Source: Actinomyces bowdenii (lineage in GTDB: Bacteria > Actinomycetota > Actinomycetes > Actinomycetales > Actinomycetaceae). From it: a stretch of DNA of 54,637 bases. The position numbers and the translations under genes were made by a program. The notes beneath the pieces were generated by a model, which was given only the letters and a program-made list of their open reading frames with translations, was not told where the DNA came from and made no database searches. The DNA lies in NCBI RefSeq assembly GCF_017592395.1, contig NZ_JAGFOU010000022.1, positions 1 to 54,637 on the forward strand, in the 5' to 3' direction. This document shows positions 17,539 through 25,218 of the stretch, in pieces. Every line of letters begins with the position of its first letter. Positions within the stretch are counted from its first letter, which is position 1.

Positions 17539-19555
17539 GGCTGAGCCTCTCCCCCTCCGGGTCGTTGATGCGCTCGGAGATGACGGTGGTGATGTGGGCG
17601 ATGGCCCGGTCCACGGGCACGCCGTTGACCTGCTCGCCGCCGCGCAGGCGGAAGGACACGGCGCCGGCCTCGGCGTCCTGCCCGCCGGCGATGAGGGTGA
17701 AGGGGATCTTGTCCTTGGCGGCGTTGCGGATCTTCTTGCCGAAGCGGTCGTCGGAGTGGTCGACCTCCACGCGCACGCCCTGGGCGCGCAGCCTCGCGGC
17801 GATGCCGTCGACGTAGTCGTCGAAGGCCTGCGCCACGGGGATGAGCCGGACCTGCTCGGGGGCCAGCCAGGCGGGGAAGGCCCCGGCGTAGTGCTCGGTG
17901 AGCACCCCGATGAAGCGCTCCAGGGCGCCGAACTTGGCGGAGTGGATCATCACCGGCTCGCGGTGGGAGCCGTCGGGGGCGGTGTACTCCAGGCCGAAGC
18001 GGTGAGGCTGGTTGAAGTCGTACTGGATGGTGGACATCTGCCAGGTGCGGCCGATGGCGTCCTTGGCCTGCACGGAGATCTTGGGCCCGTAGAAGGCCGC
18101 GCCACCGGGATCGGGCACCACGGTCAGCCCGTTCTCCGCGGCGCACTCGGCCGCGATCCGCTCCAGGATGGCGGTGGCCTCGGCCCACTGCTGGTCCGAG
18201 CCGATGAACTTCTCGCGCTTGGCCCCCTCCTCATCACGGGTGGAGACCTCCAGGTAGAAGTCGTCCATGCCGAAGTCGGCCAGGAGGGTCAGCACGAAGC
18301 GCAGCAGGTGGCGCACCTCATCGGGCGCCTGCTCGGGCATGCAGTAGGAGTGGGAGTCGTCCTGGGTGATGGAGCGCACCCGGGTCAGCCCCTGGAGCAC
18401 CCCGGACTTCTCGTTGCGGTAGACGGTGCCGAACTCGAAGAAGCGCAGGGGCAGCTCGCGGTAGGAGCGCCCGCGGCTGCTGAAGATGAGGTTGTGCATG
18501 GGGCAGTTCATGGCCTTGAGGTAGTAGGCCTGGCCCTCATCGTCCATGGGCGGGAACATGCCGTCGGCGTAGTACGGCAGGTGCCCGGAGATGTGGAAGA
18601 GCTCCTCCTTGGAGATGTGGGGGGTGCCCACGTACTGGAAGCCGGACTCGATATGGGCCGCGCGCACGTAGTCCTCCATCACCCGCTTGAGGACCCCGCC
18701 CTTGGGGTGGAAGACCGGCAGTCCCGCGCCCAGCTCCTCGGGGAAGGAGAACAGGTCGAGCTCGGCCCCCAGCCTGCGGTGGTCGCGCCGGGCGGCCTCG
18801 GCCATGCGGGCCTGGTAGGCCTTGAGGTCATCCTTGGAGGCCCAGGCGGTGCCGTAGATGCGCTGGAGGGAGTCCCCGGACTGGTCGCCCTTCCAGTAGG
18901 CCGAGGAGGACTTGGTCAGGGCGAAGCCCTGCCCGATGTGGCGGGTGGAGGGCAGGTGGGGGCCGCGGCACAGGTCGGTCCAGGCCACGGTGCCGTCGCG
19001 CCGGACGTTGTCGTACATGGTCAGGCCCCCGGCCCCGACCTCCACCGAGGCGCCCTCAGCGCCGGCGCCCTTGGTGGTGATGAGCTCGAGCTTGTAGGGC
19101 TGGTCGGCCAGTTCCGCGGCGCCCTCGGCCTCGCTGATCTCGCGGCGGCGGAAGGCCTGCCCCTCCTTGACGATGCGCTTCATGCGCTTCTCGATCTCGC
19201 GCATGAGCTCGGGGGTGACGGCGTCGATGCCCCCGAAGTCGTAGTAGAAGCCGTCGGTGATGAAGGGGCCGATGCCCAGGTCGACCTCGGGGAAGATCTC
19301 CTGGACGGCCTGGGCCATGACATGGGTGGCGCTGTGGCGCAGGATGGCCAGCCCGTCCTCGGAGTCCAGGGTGATGGGCTCGACGACGGCGCCCTCGGGG
19401 ATCGGGCGCTCCAGGTCCCAGGGCTCGCCGTTGACGCGCATGGCCACCACGCCGTCCTTGAGCGAGGACTCGAACAGCTCGGTGCCCGTGGTGCCCGCCC
19501 CGATGCGCCGCTCGACGCCGTCAACGGTGATCCGGGAGGTGGGCTGCGATGACAT
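17531..19555 (-). CDS. thrS: Threonyl-tRNA synthetase
   Basis: It charges tRNA-Thr. The 674 residues have an N-terminal TGS domain (about 5-60), the editing domain with HSATH (74-78), the class II catalytic core with the zinc ligand region AMNCPMHN and motif 2 around [14 protein letters not shown], motif 3 near [10 protein letters not shown], and a C-terminal anticodon domain ([10 protein letters not shown] onward). The ATG at 19555 sits nine bases after AAGGAG; the ATG at 19561 is an alternative only three bases from it. It heads the run thrS-HIT-pgsA-patA-pimA. Confidence 0.96.
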   Translation of the reverse strand: MSSQPTSRITVDGVERRIGAGTTGTELFESSLKDGVVAMRVNGEPWDLERPIPEGAVVEPITLDSEDGLAILRHSATHVMAQAVQEIFPEVDLGIGPFITDGFYYDFGGIDAVTPELMREIEKRMKRIVKEGQAFRRREISEAEGAAELADQPYKLELITTKGAGAEGASVEVGAGGLTMYDNVRRDGTVAWTDLCRGPHLPSTRHIGQGFALTKSSSAYWKGDQSGDSLQRIYGTAWASKDDLKAYQARMAEAARRDHRRLGAELDLFSFPEELGAGLPVFHPKGGVLKRVMEDYVRAAHIESGFQYVGTPHISKEELFHISGHLPYYADGMFPPMDDEGQAYYLKAMNCPMHNLIFSSRGRSYRELPLRFFEFGTVYRNEKSGVLQGLTRVRSITQDDSHSYCMPEQAPDEVRHLLRFVLTLLADFGMDDFYLEVSTRDEEGAKREKFIGSDQQWAEATAILERIAAECAAENGLTVVPDPGGAAFYGPKISVQAKDAIGRTWQMSTIQYDFNQPHRFGLEYTAPDGSHREPVMIHSAKFGALERFIGVLTEHYAGAFPAWLAPEQVRLIPVAQAFDDYVDGIAARLRAQGVRVEVDHSDDRFGKKIRNAAKDKIPFTLIAGGQDAEAGAVSFRLRGGEQVNGVPVDRAIAHITTVISERINDPEGERLSRD

Positions 19556-19618
19556 GGACATGGTCTCCTTGGGCGGTCGTGCTGTCCGGGCGCTGCACTG
19601 GTGCACCCGGTGATGGTG

Positions 19619-19624
19619 AGTCTA
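19619..19624 (-). promoter_or_regulatory. Candidate -10 box for thrS
   Basis: TAGACT on the minus strand lies about 63 bases upstream of the thrS start and just after the femX terminator hairpin. It gives a leader of about 55 nt. I looked for a T-box leader and saw none. Confidence 0.45.
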
Positions 19625-19639
19625 CTGGCCTCGGCCGGC

Positions 19640-19661
19640 CCGGGCCCCCTGCGGGGCCCGG
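19640..19661 (-). terminator. GC-rich hairpin after the first FemAB-type gene
   Basis: CCGGGCCCC (19640-19648) pairs perfectly with GGGGCCCGG (19653-19661) around a four-base loop, directly after the stop codon of the minus-strand gene. There is no T run, which is common for actinobacterial terminators. Confidence 0.6.
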
Positions 19662-19662
19662 C

Positions 19663-20817
19663 TCAGTCGACGGCCTCCCGGCGGCGCGAGCGCAGGGCGT
19701 CGCGCAGGCGCTTGGCCCTGGTCATGAGGCGGTAGACCGCCGCTGAGACGGGCACGTCCCAGGCGCCGTCGACCTCAGTGACGTGCTGGGCGTAGCGCTT
19801 CTTGTACTGGCCCACGGTGTACAGGGAGGGCACGCGGGTCGATCCGGCCCCCATGAGGTCCAGGCCGCGGTAGCCCTCCTGGGCCAGGGTGCAGGCGGCC
19901 CACCAGTCCAGGGCCTCGGCGCCGCGGAAGGTGCGCGACTCGTTGGAGGAGGCCCCGTAGTAGGCCACCGCGTCCTTGCCGGAGGTCAGGATGAGGTCCC
20001 AGGCGTGGGGCCGTCCGTCCTTGCGCAGGACGAAGAGCCGGGCGTGCTCGGCGCCCAGGGTGGTCAGCATCGTCCAGTAGACCCCGGAGTCGTGCGGGGT
20101 GAAGCCGTCGCGCTCGGCGGTCTCGCGCAGGACCTGGTAGACCTCCTCGAAGTCCTGGCGGCTCAGCCCGGTCTCGTCGCTGATGGTGCAGCCGGCCTCC
20201 CGGGCCACCCTCTCGGCGCGCTTGACGGCGCGGCGCCCGTCCTTGGGCATGGCGGCGGCCATGGCCTCGGGCTTCTTAGGGGTCAGGTCGATGACGAAGG
20301 TGCGGTCGTAGGTGATGGTCGAGAGCAACTCGTGCAGGTCCTTGGCGCCGTAGCGGGCGTGCATGCGGATGAAGCGGATCGAGCGGTCGCGGCGCCTGAC
20401 CTCGGTGCGCAGCAGCTCGCGCAGGTGGGCCTCGCGCTGGGGGGACTGCTCCTTGAGCCAGACCGGCCCGTGCTTGGCCCACAGGAAGGCCTGCCCCGCC
20501 AGCTCGTAGCGGTACAGGGCGATGGCGGCCACGGGCTTGCCGGCATCCTCGTAGAGGTAGCGGCCCCACAGGGGGCGGCCCATGGCCTCCTCGAAGCGCT
20601 CCCAGCAGTCGGTCTGCTCCACCGCGGCGGGGGTGTTGCCCACGGCCAGGCGCATGCCGCGGGCGTCGGTGGGGCGCAGGGTCTCGCTGAAGCCCGGCGA
20701 GCTGATGGCACGGGCCGGGGCCTTGAGGGCCGGCCCGCCGGCCTTGCGCGCGTCCGGGCTCACCGGTGCGGCGGTCTCGGCTGACGGAGTGGTGGGAGCG
20801 GGCGTGTGGTGCGGCAT
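19663..20817 (-). CDS. FemAB-type aminoacyltransferase, copy 1
   Basis: This 384-residue protein has the twin GNAT-like lobes of the FemABX family, which add amino acids from aminoacyl-tRNA to peptidoglycan precursors. The lobes are about 50-190 (AGQAFLWAKHGPVWLKEQ, TYDRTFVIDL) and about 195-365 (RDGFTPHDSGVYWTML, AVAYYGASSNESR, GYRGLDLMGAGST). The first 45 residues are a variable Pro/Ala-rich leader. It lies 11 bp after an ATP-grasp ligase gene and is paralogous to 29691-30830. Together they suggest cross-bridge assembly. The amino acid added cannot be told from sequence. Confidence 0.87.
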   Translation of the reverse strand: MPHHTPAPTTPSAETAAPVSPDARKAGGPALKAPARAISSPGFSETLRPTDARGMRLAVGNTPAAVEQTDCWERFEEAMGRPLWGRYLYEDAGKPVAAIALYRYELAGQAFLWAKHGPVWLKEQSPQREAHLRELLRTEVRRRDRSIRFIRMHARYGAKDLHELLSTITYDRTFVIDLTPKKPEAMAAAMPKDGRRAVKRAERVAREAGCTISDETGLSRQDFEEVYQVLRETAERDGFTPHDSGVYWTMLTTLGAEHARLFVLRKDGRPHAWDLILTSGKDAVAYYGASSNESRTFRGAEALDWWAACTLAQEGYRGLDLMGAGSTRVPSLYTVGQYKKRYAQHVTEVDGAWDVPVSAAVYRLMTRAKRLRDALRSRRREAVD

Positions 20818-20828
20818 CTCGGGACCTG

Positions 20829-22085
20829 TCAGTGAGTGGGGGCGGAGGAGTGGGAGGAGGGCGCCGGGTAGAACCGGGCGAACTTGCGGTACTGGTTGAG
20901 CCTCTGGAGCTCGATGGTGGCACGGCGCCGCAGGGAGCGCTCAGCGGGATCGCGCAGCGGGTCGGCGGCGCTGGGCGCCAGGGCCCGGGCGCGGTGGCGC
21001 AGGCCGGGATCCCTGAGGTACCGGCGCAGCAGGCGCAGGGGCACCAGGGAGTAGAGCACCTGGCGGGTGACCTCGGTGCGCGGGCCGCGGCGGTCCTCCA
21101 CCAGGTCCTCGAGCATGATCGTCATGGGATTGGCCCCCGCGGCCGTCAGGTAGAAGGAGTTGCGTCCGATGCGCGGGTTGACCTCGAAGAACACCTCGCG
21201 GCCGTCGCGGGGGTCGACCTTGATGTCCAGGTTGGCGAAGCCCCGGTAGCCGGCGTGGACCAGCAGCCGCTCGGTGGCCCGCCACAGGCCGGGGAAGGCC
21301 TCGGTGATCATGGCCACCGGGTTGCCGATGAGCGAGGGCGCGTGGTCCTGCAGGAGGACCCGGGCGGAGGCCACCAGCCTCATGGCCCCGGTGGAGTCCA
21401 TGTAGACGGTCACCGAGCGCATGGCCGTGTCGTCCCCGGGGATGTGCTCCTGGAGCAGGAAGGGCGAGCGGTACCCGGCCTGCTGCAGGGCCCGCCACAT
21501 GCCGGCGAGCTCCTCGGCGTCGTCGATGAACCAGATCTTGCGCTTGCCGGGGAAGGAGACCTGGTCGTAGTCCGATCCGATGGCCGCCTTGGCCACCAGA
21601 GGGAAGGGCAGCCCGTGCTCGGCGGCCTCCACGGGGGGCCGGCACTGCGGATCGGCCAGGTCGACGACGACCTCGCGGGGGGTGTCGACCTCGACCTGGG
21701 CGCACAGGCGGGAGAAGGAGGCCTTGTCGCTGACGCGCTCCAGGACCTCGATGTCGGGGAAGGGCAGGACGTAGGCCGGCTCGAGCTCGGCGCGGCGCGA
21801 GGCGATGAGGGCCGCCGCGGCATCGGTGTTGGCCATGAGCACGGCGCTGCGCTCGCCCCGGCCCTCCACGAGGCTGCGCAGCAGGGCGATGGCCTCGTCG
21901 TCGCCGGCGCCCTGGGGCAGGGTGACGACGTCGATGTAGCTGGAGCGGGAGATGGCCACGATCGGCTCGGAGGCCACCAGGCGGACCCGTGCGCCGGTGG
22001 CCTGGTGGAGCTGGCGCGCCAGGGCGTAGGCGCCGATGTCCCCCCCGAGCACCACCGGGAGCAGGTGGGTGAAGCGTGCTGCCAT
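20829..22085 (-). CDS. ATP-grasp ligase, copy 1 (D-aspartate ligase-like, putative)
   Basis: The ATG at 22085 is chosen because homology to copy 2 starts at once (FTHLLPVVLGGDIGAYALAR). The 418-residue ATP-grasp protein has SDKASF at about 119-124, the ATP-binding lysine in PLVAKAAIG (K166), the loop LLQEHIPGDD (210-219) and the metal-binding E301/N303 in FFEVNPRIGRN. Such carboxylate-amine ligases include the Aslfm type that adds D-Asp to the side chain of the peptidoglycan stem peptide. Coupling to a FemAB-type gene supports a cell-wall role. The substrate is inferred only. Confidence 0.82.
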   Translation of the reverse strand: MAARFTHLLPVVLGGDIGAYALARQLHQATGARVRLVASEPIVAISRSSYIDVVTLPQGAGDDEAIALLRSLVEGRGERSAVLMANTDAAAALIASRRAELEPAYVLPFPDIEVLERVSDKASFSRLCAQVEVDTPREVVVDLADPQCRPPVEAAEHGLPFPLVAKAAIGSDYDQVSFPGKRKIWFIDDAEELAGMWRALQQAGYRSPFLLQEHIPGDDTAMRSVTVYMDSTGAMRLVASARVLLQDHAPSLIGNPVAMITEAFPGLWRATERLLVHAGYRGFANLDIKVDPRDGREVFFEVNPRIGRNSFYLTAAGANPMTIMLEDLVEDRRGPRTEVTRQVLYSLVPLRLLRRYLRDPGLRHRARALAPSAADPLRDPAERSLRRRATIELQRLNQYRKFARFYPAPSSHSSAPTH

Positions 22086-22430
22086 TCCTGTGTGTTCTCC
22101 ATCCTGCCGGTCTGCGGCACCCGTCGTGCGCCGGTGCGCGTGATCGGCACGCCCGCGGCGCGGGCGCGCTGCGCACAACCCTAGGGCACGGGGACCTGTC
22201 CGCCTCTCCTCCGCCAGGGGGAACTAGGACACAGCGCACTCCTCCTGCCGCAGGCCGGCGGGCCCTCAGCGCCTCCGGGGAGGCGACCCGACCGGGCGCC
22301 CACGGACCGGCACGGCCCCGGCCCGGACCGGGCCCCAGGCGCACCCGGAATGCGCGAGCCGGCACGCAGAAGGCCCAGGACCTGAGTCCCGGGCCTCATC
22401 CCGATCCGACGGCACCCCCGGCGCGGGGCC
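22086..22430. other. Intergenic region between ATP-grasp copy 1 and the tRNA genes
   Basis: No gene is seen in these 345 bp. It contains the tRNA terminator hairpin (22372-22395), a palindrome CCCTAGGG around 22179-22186 whose minus-strand reading gives a possible -10 (TAGGGT, 22178-22183) for the ATP-grasp gene, and GC-rich sequence without further structure I can support. Confidence 0.6.
22372..22395 (-). terminator. Terminator hairpin of the Gly-Val tRNA operon
   Basis: GGCCCAGGAC (22372-22381) pairs with GTCCCGGGCC (22386-22395) around CTGA, with one G-T type mismatch. It lies 36 bp beyond the tRNA-Val 3' end in the direction of transcription, and a short pyrimidine stretch follows on the minus strand. 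Confidence 0.6.
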
Positions 22431-22433
22431 TGG

Positions 22434-22505
22434 TGGGCGATACTGGGATCGAACCAGTGACCTCTTCCGTGTCAGGGAAGCGCGCTCCCGCTGCGCCAAT
22501 CGCCC
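22434..22505 (-). tRNA. tRNA-Val (anticodon GAC)
   Basis: The minus strand folds as a full cloverleaf of 72 nt. The acceptor arms GGGCGAT/ATCGCCC pair, the anticodon loop reads CTGACAC with anticodon GAC, and the T arm carries GGTTCGATCC. The 3' CCA is encoded (22431-22433). One base separates it from the tRNA-Gly gene, so both come from one transcript. Confidence 0.97.
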
Positions 22506-22506
22506 G

Positions 22507-22579
22507 AGCGGATGACGGGACTCGAACCCGCGACCCTCACCTTGGCAAGGTGATGCTCTACCAACTGAGCCACATCCGC
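22507..22579 (-). tRNA. tRNA-Gly (anticodon GCC)
   Basis: The minus strand gives a 73-nt cloverleaf with acceptor arms GCGGATG/CATCCGC and the anticodon arm TCACC-TTGCCAA-GGTGA, so the anticodon is GCC. The T loop is GGTTCGAGTCC. CCA is not encoded. It is the first gene of the pair. Confidence 0.97.
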
Positions 22580-22606
22580 GTGGCACCCTCATCAGGTGCC
22601 GGAAGA

Positions 22607-22636
22607 AAACTAGCAGACGGGGCCGCGCGCGGGCAA
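22607..22636 (-). promoter_or_regulatory. Promoter of the tRNA pair
   Basis: On the minus strand TTGCCC (22631-22636) is followed 18 bp later by TAGTTT (22607-22612), which places the start of transcription about 20 bases before tRNA-Gly. A small GGCACC/GGTGCC hairpin lies in the leader (22582-22600). Confidence 0.55.
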
Positions 22637-22867
22637 AGCCGACACCCCCGACACCCTCATGACGTGGATCACTGCCCCATGGGCCCCTCGTGCGACGGCG
22701 CCGGACCGCTCAAGCGCCCGGCGGGAGCCAGCAGGAGCGGCACGGCTCGGGCGGGGGGCCGCCAAGGGCTCAGCAGGGGCCCAGGAGGGGCTCAGGGCGA
22801 ACAGATTGCCCGCCCCGTGCGCGCCCGCCGCGCTGCCCCGGGCAGCGGGACGTGGCAAGGTTGTGCC

Positions 22868-25069
22868 ATGGCGACACTTCAGACTCCGCAGATCTGGCCG
22901 GGCCAGCCCTACCCCCTGGGCGCGACCTACGACGGGGCAGGCACCAACTTCGCCCTGTTCTCCGCCGCGGCCACCGGAGTGGAGCTGTGCCTCTTCGACG
23001 AGGAGGGCGCCGAGCACAGGACCCCGCTCAACGAGGTCGACAGCGACGTCTGGCACGCCTACCTGCCCGGGATCAGCCCGGGGCAGAGGTACGGCTACCG
23101 GGTCCACGGCCCCTACGACCCGGCCAGCGGTCACCGCTGCGACCCCTCCAAGCTGCTCCTGGACCCCTATGCCAAGGCGATGTCGGGAGAGGTGTCGCCC
23201 TCCCAGAGCCTCTACTCCTACCAGTTCCTCAACCCGCAGGAGCGCAACGAGGAGGACTCCGCGGGGCACACCATGCGCTCGGTGGTCATCAACCCCTTCT
23301 TCGACTGGGGGCACGACCGCCCGCCGGGCCACGAGTACCACGAGACGATCATCTACGAGGCCCACGTCAAGGGGCTGACCCGGCTCCACCCCGGCATCCC
23401 CGAGCACCTGCGCGGCACCTACGCCGGGCTGGCCCAGCCCGCGGTCATCGATCACCTCAAGACCCTGGGCATCACCGCCATCGAGCTCATGCCCGTCCAC
23501 CAGTTCGTCAACGACTCCCACCTCCAGGAGAAGGGGCTGTCGAACTACTGGGGCTACAACACCATCGGGTTCTTCGCCCCGCACAACGCCTACGCGGCCT
23601 ACGGCACCGAGGGCCAGCAGGTCCAGGAGTTCAAGTCGATGGTCAAGGCCCTCCACGAGGCCGGCATCGAGGTCATCCTGGACGTGGTCTACAACCACAC
23701 GGCCGAGGGCAACCACATGGGGCCGACCCTGTCCTTCCGGGGCATCGACAACGCCTCCTACTACCGGCTGGTCGACGGCGACCAGGCCCACTACTTCGAC
23801 ACCACCGGCACCGGCAACTCCCTGCTCATGCGCTCCCCCGCCGTGCTGCAGATGATCATGGACTCGCTGCGCTACTGGGTCACCGAGATGCATGTGGACG
23901 GCTTCCGCTTCGACCTGGCCTCCACCCTGGCCCGCCAGTTCCACGAGGTGGACAAGCTCAGCGCCTTCTTCGACATCATCCACCAGGATCCGGTGCTCTC
24001 CCAGGTCAAGCTCATCGCCGAGCCCTGGGACGTGGGCCACGGCGGCTACAACGTGGGCGGCTTCCCCTCGCTGTGGAGCGAGTGGAACGGCAAGTACCGC
24101 GACACGGTGCGCGACTTCTGGCGCGGCGAGCCCTCGACCCTGGGCGAGTTCGCCTCCCGCATCACCGGCTCCTCCGACCTCTACCAGCACTCGGGGCGCA
24201 CCCCGGTGGCCTCGGTCAACTTCGTCACCGCCCATGACGGCTTCACCATGCGGGACCTGGTGTCCTACAACACCAAGCACAATGAGGCCAACAAGGAGGG
24301 CGGGGTCGACGGCGACTCCAACAACCGCTCCTGGAACTGCGGGGTGGAGGGCCCCACGGACGACCCGGCCATCATCACCCTGCGCATGCGCCAGATCCGC
24401 AACTTCCTGGCCACCATCCTGTTCAGCCAGGGCGTGCCCATGCTGTGCCACGGTGATGAGATGGGGCGCACCCAGGAGGGCAACAACAACGTCTACTGCC
24501 AGGACAACGAGCTGTCCTGGGTGCACTGGGACCTGGACGAGCAGCAGCAGGAGCTCCTGGACTTCACCCGCACCATGGTGTGGATGCGCCGGGACCACCC
24601 GGTGCTGCGCCGCCGCCGCTTCTTCTCCGGGGACGCCGGCCACGGGGGCGAGAGCGAGCTGGGGGAGATCGAGTGGCTCACCCCCTCGGGCCAGTCCATG
24701 ACCGAGCAGGACTGGGGCACCTGGTACGCCCGCTCCATGATGGTCTTCCTCAACGGCGAGGCCATCGCCGAGCCCGACGCCCGCGGCCAGCGGATCGTGG
24801 ACAGCTCCTTCCTGGTGCTCATCAACGCCTCCGCGGAGGACATCGACTTCACCCTGCCCACCCGGGGCTACGCCCCCGCCTGGGAGGTCGCCCTGGACAC
24901 CGCGCCCGAGGTCGACGGCGACTCCGACCCGGTCCTCGGGGCCGGGGAGGCCGTCACGGTCGAGGCCCGCTCGATGCTCTTCCTCATCAGCGCCCCGGAC
25001 TCCCACGGCCCGGAGCCGGCCCCCCAGAGCGCGGGCCCGGCGGCCCCCAGGGGCGCCGCCGGCGCCTGA
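22868..25069 (+). CDS. glgX: Glycogen debranching enzyme GlgX
   Basis: This GH13 isoamylase-type enzyme hydrolyses alpha-1,6 branches of phosphorylase-trimmed glycogen. The 733 residues show an N-terminal CBM48-like domain (about 10-130) and the catalytic barrel with VILDVVYNHTAEG (269-281), nucleophile Asp349 in VDGFRFDLA, acid/base Glu385 in IAEPWD and HD at 456-457. A C-terminal beta domain follows, then a Pro/Ala-rich tail. The ATG at 22868 has AAGG about seven bases upstream. Upstream extension would run through the antisense of the tRNAs. treY follows after 149 bp. Confidence 0.95.
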   Translation: MATLQTPQIWPGQPYPLGATYDGAGTNFALFSAAATGVELCLFDEEGAEHRTPLNEVDSDVWHAYLPGISPGQRYGYRVHGPYDPASGHRCDPSKLLLDPYAKAMSGEVSPSQSLYSYQFLNPQERNEEDSAGHTMRSVVINPFFDWGHDRPPGHEYHETIIYEAHVKGLTRLHPGIPEHLRGTYAGLAQPAVIDHLKTLGITAIELMPVHQFVNDSHLQEKGLSNYWGYNTIGFFAPHNAYAAYGTEGQQVQEFKSMVKALHEAGIEVILDVVYNHTAEGNHMGPTLSFRGIDNASYYRLVDGDQAHYFDTTGTGNSLLMRSPAVLQMIMDSLRYWVTEMHVDGFRFDLASTLARQFHEVDKLSAFFDIIHQDPVLSQVKLIAEPWDVGHGGYNVGGFPSLWSEWNGKYRDTVRDFWRGEPSTLGEFASRITGSSDLYQHSGRTPVASVNFVTAHDGFTMRDLVSYNTKHNEANKEGGVDGDSNNRSWNCGVEGPTDDPAIITLRMRQIRNFLATILFSQGVPMLCHGDEMGRTQEGNNNVYCQDNELSWVHWDLDEQQQELLDFTRTMVWMRRDHPVLRRRRFFSGDAGHGGESELGEIEWLTPSGQSMTEQDWGTWYARSMMVFLNGEAIAEPDARGQRIVDSSFLVLINASAEDIDFTLPTRGYAPAWEVALDTAPEVDGDSDPVLGAGEAVTVEARSMLFLISAPDSHGPEPAPQSAGPAAPRGAAGA

Positions 25070-25218
25070 GCGCCGGCCCGCGGCCGGCCCCCGGTCGGCC
25101 CGCACCGGCGCCCGCATCGCGGCCCCGGGCCCCGCCCGAGGGGACGGCGCGCCGCCTCACACCGACCGACACGACACCACCGAGCCAAGACCGACACCGG
25201 ACACTGACGGAGCTGGAC

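Noticed and set aside
17519..19552. 677-codon plus-strand frame opposite thrS
   Set aside because: Antisense shadow of a well-supported synthetase gene.
19562..19662. T-box leader before thrS
   Set aside because: The region is too short (about 55 nt after the -10) and no T-box consensus was seen.
22076..22867. Upstream extension of the glgX frame
   Set aside because: It would translate the antisense of both tRNA genes; the conserved GlgX N-terminus begins at the ATG at 22868.
22610..25117. 835-codon minus-strand frame opposite glgX
   Set aside because: Antisense shadow; composition is Gly/Val/His/Asp-rich without recognisable domains.
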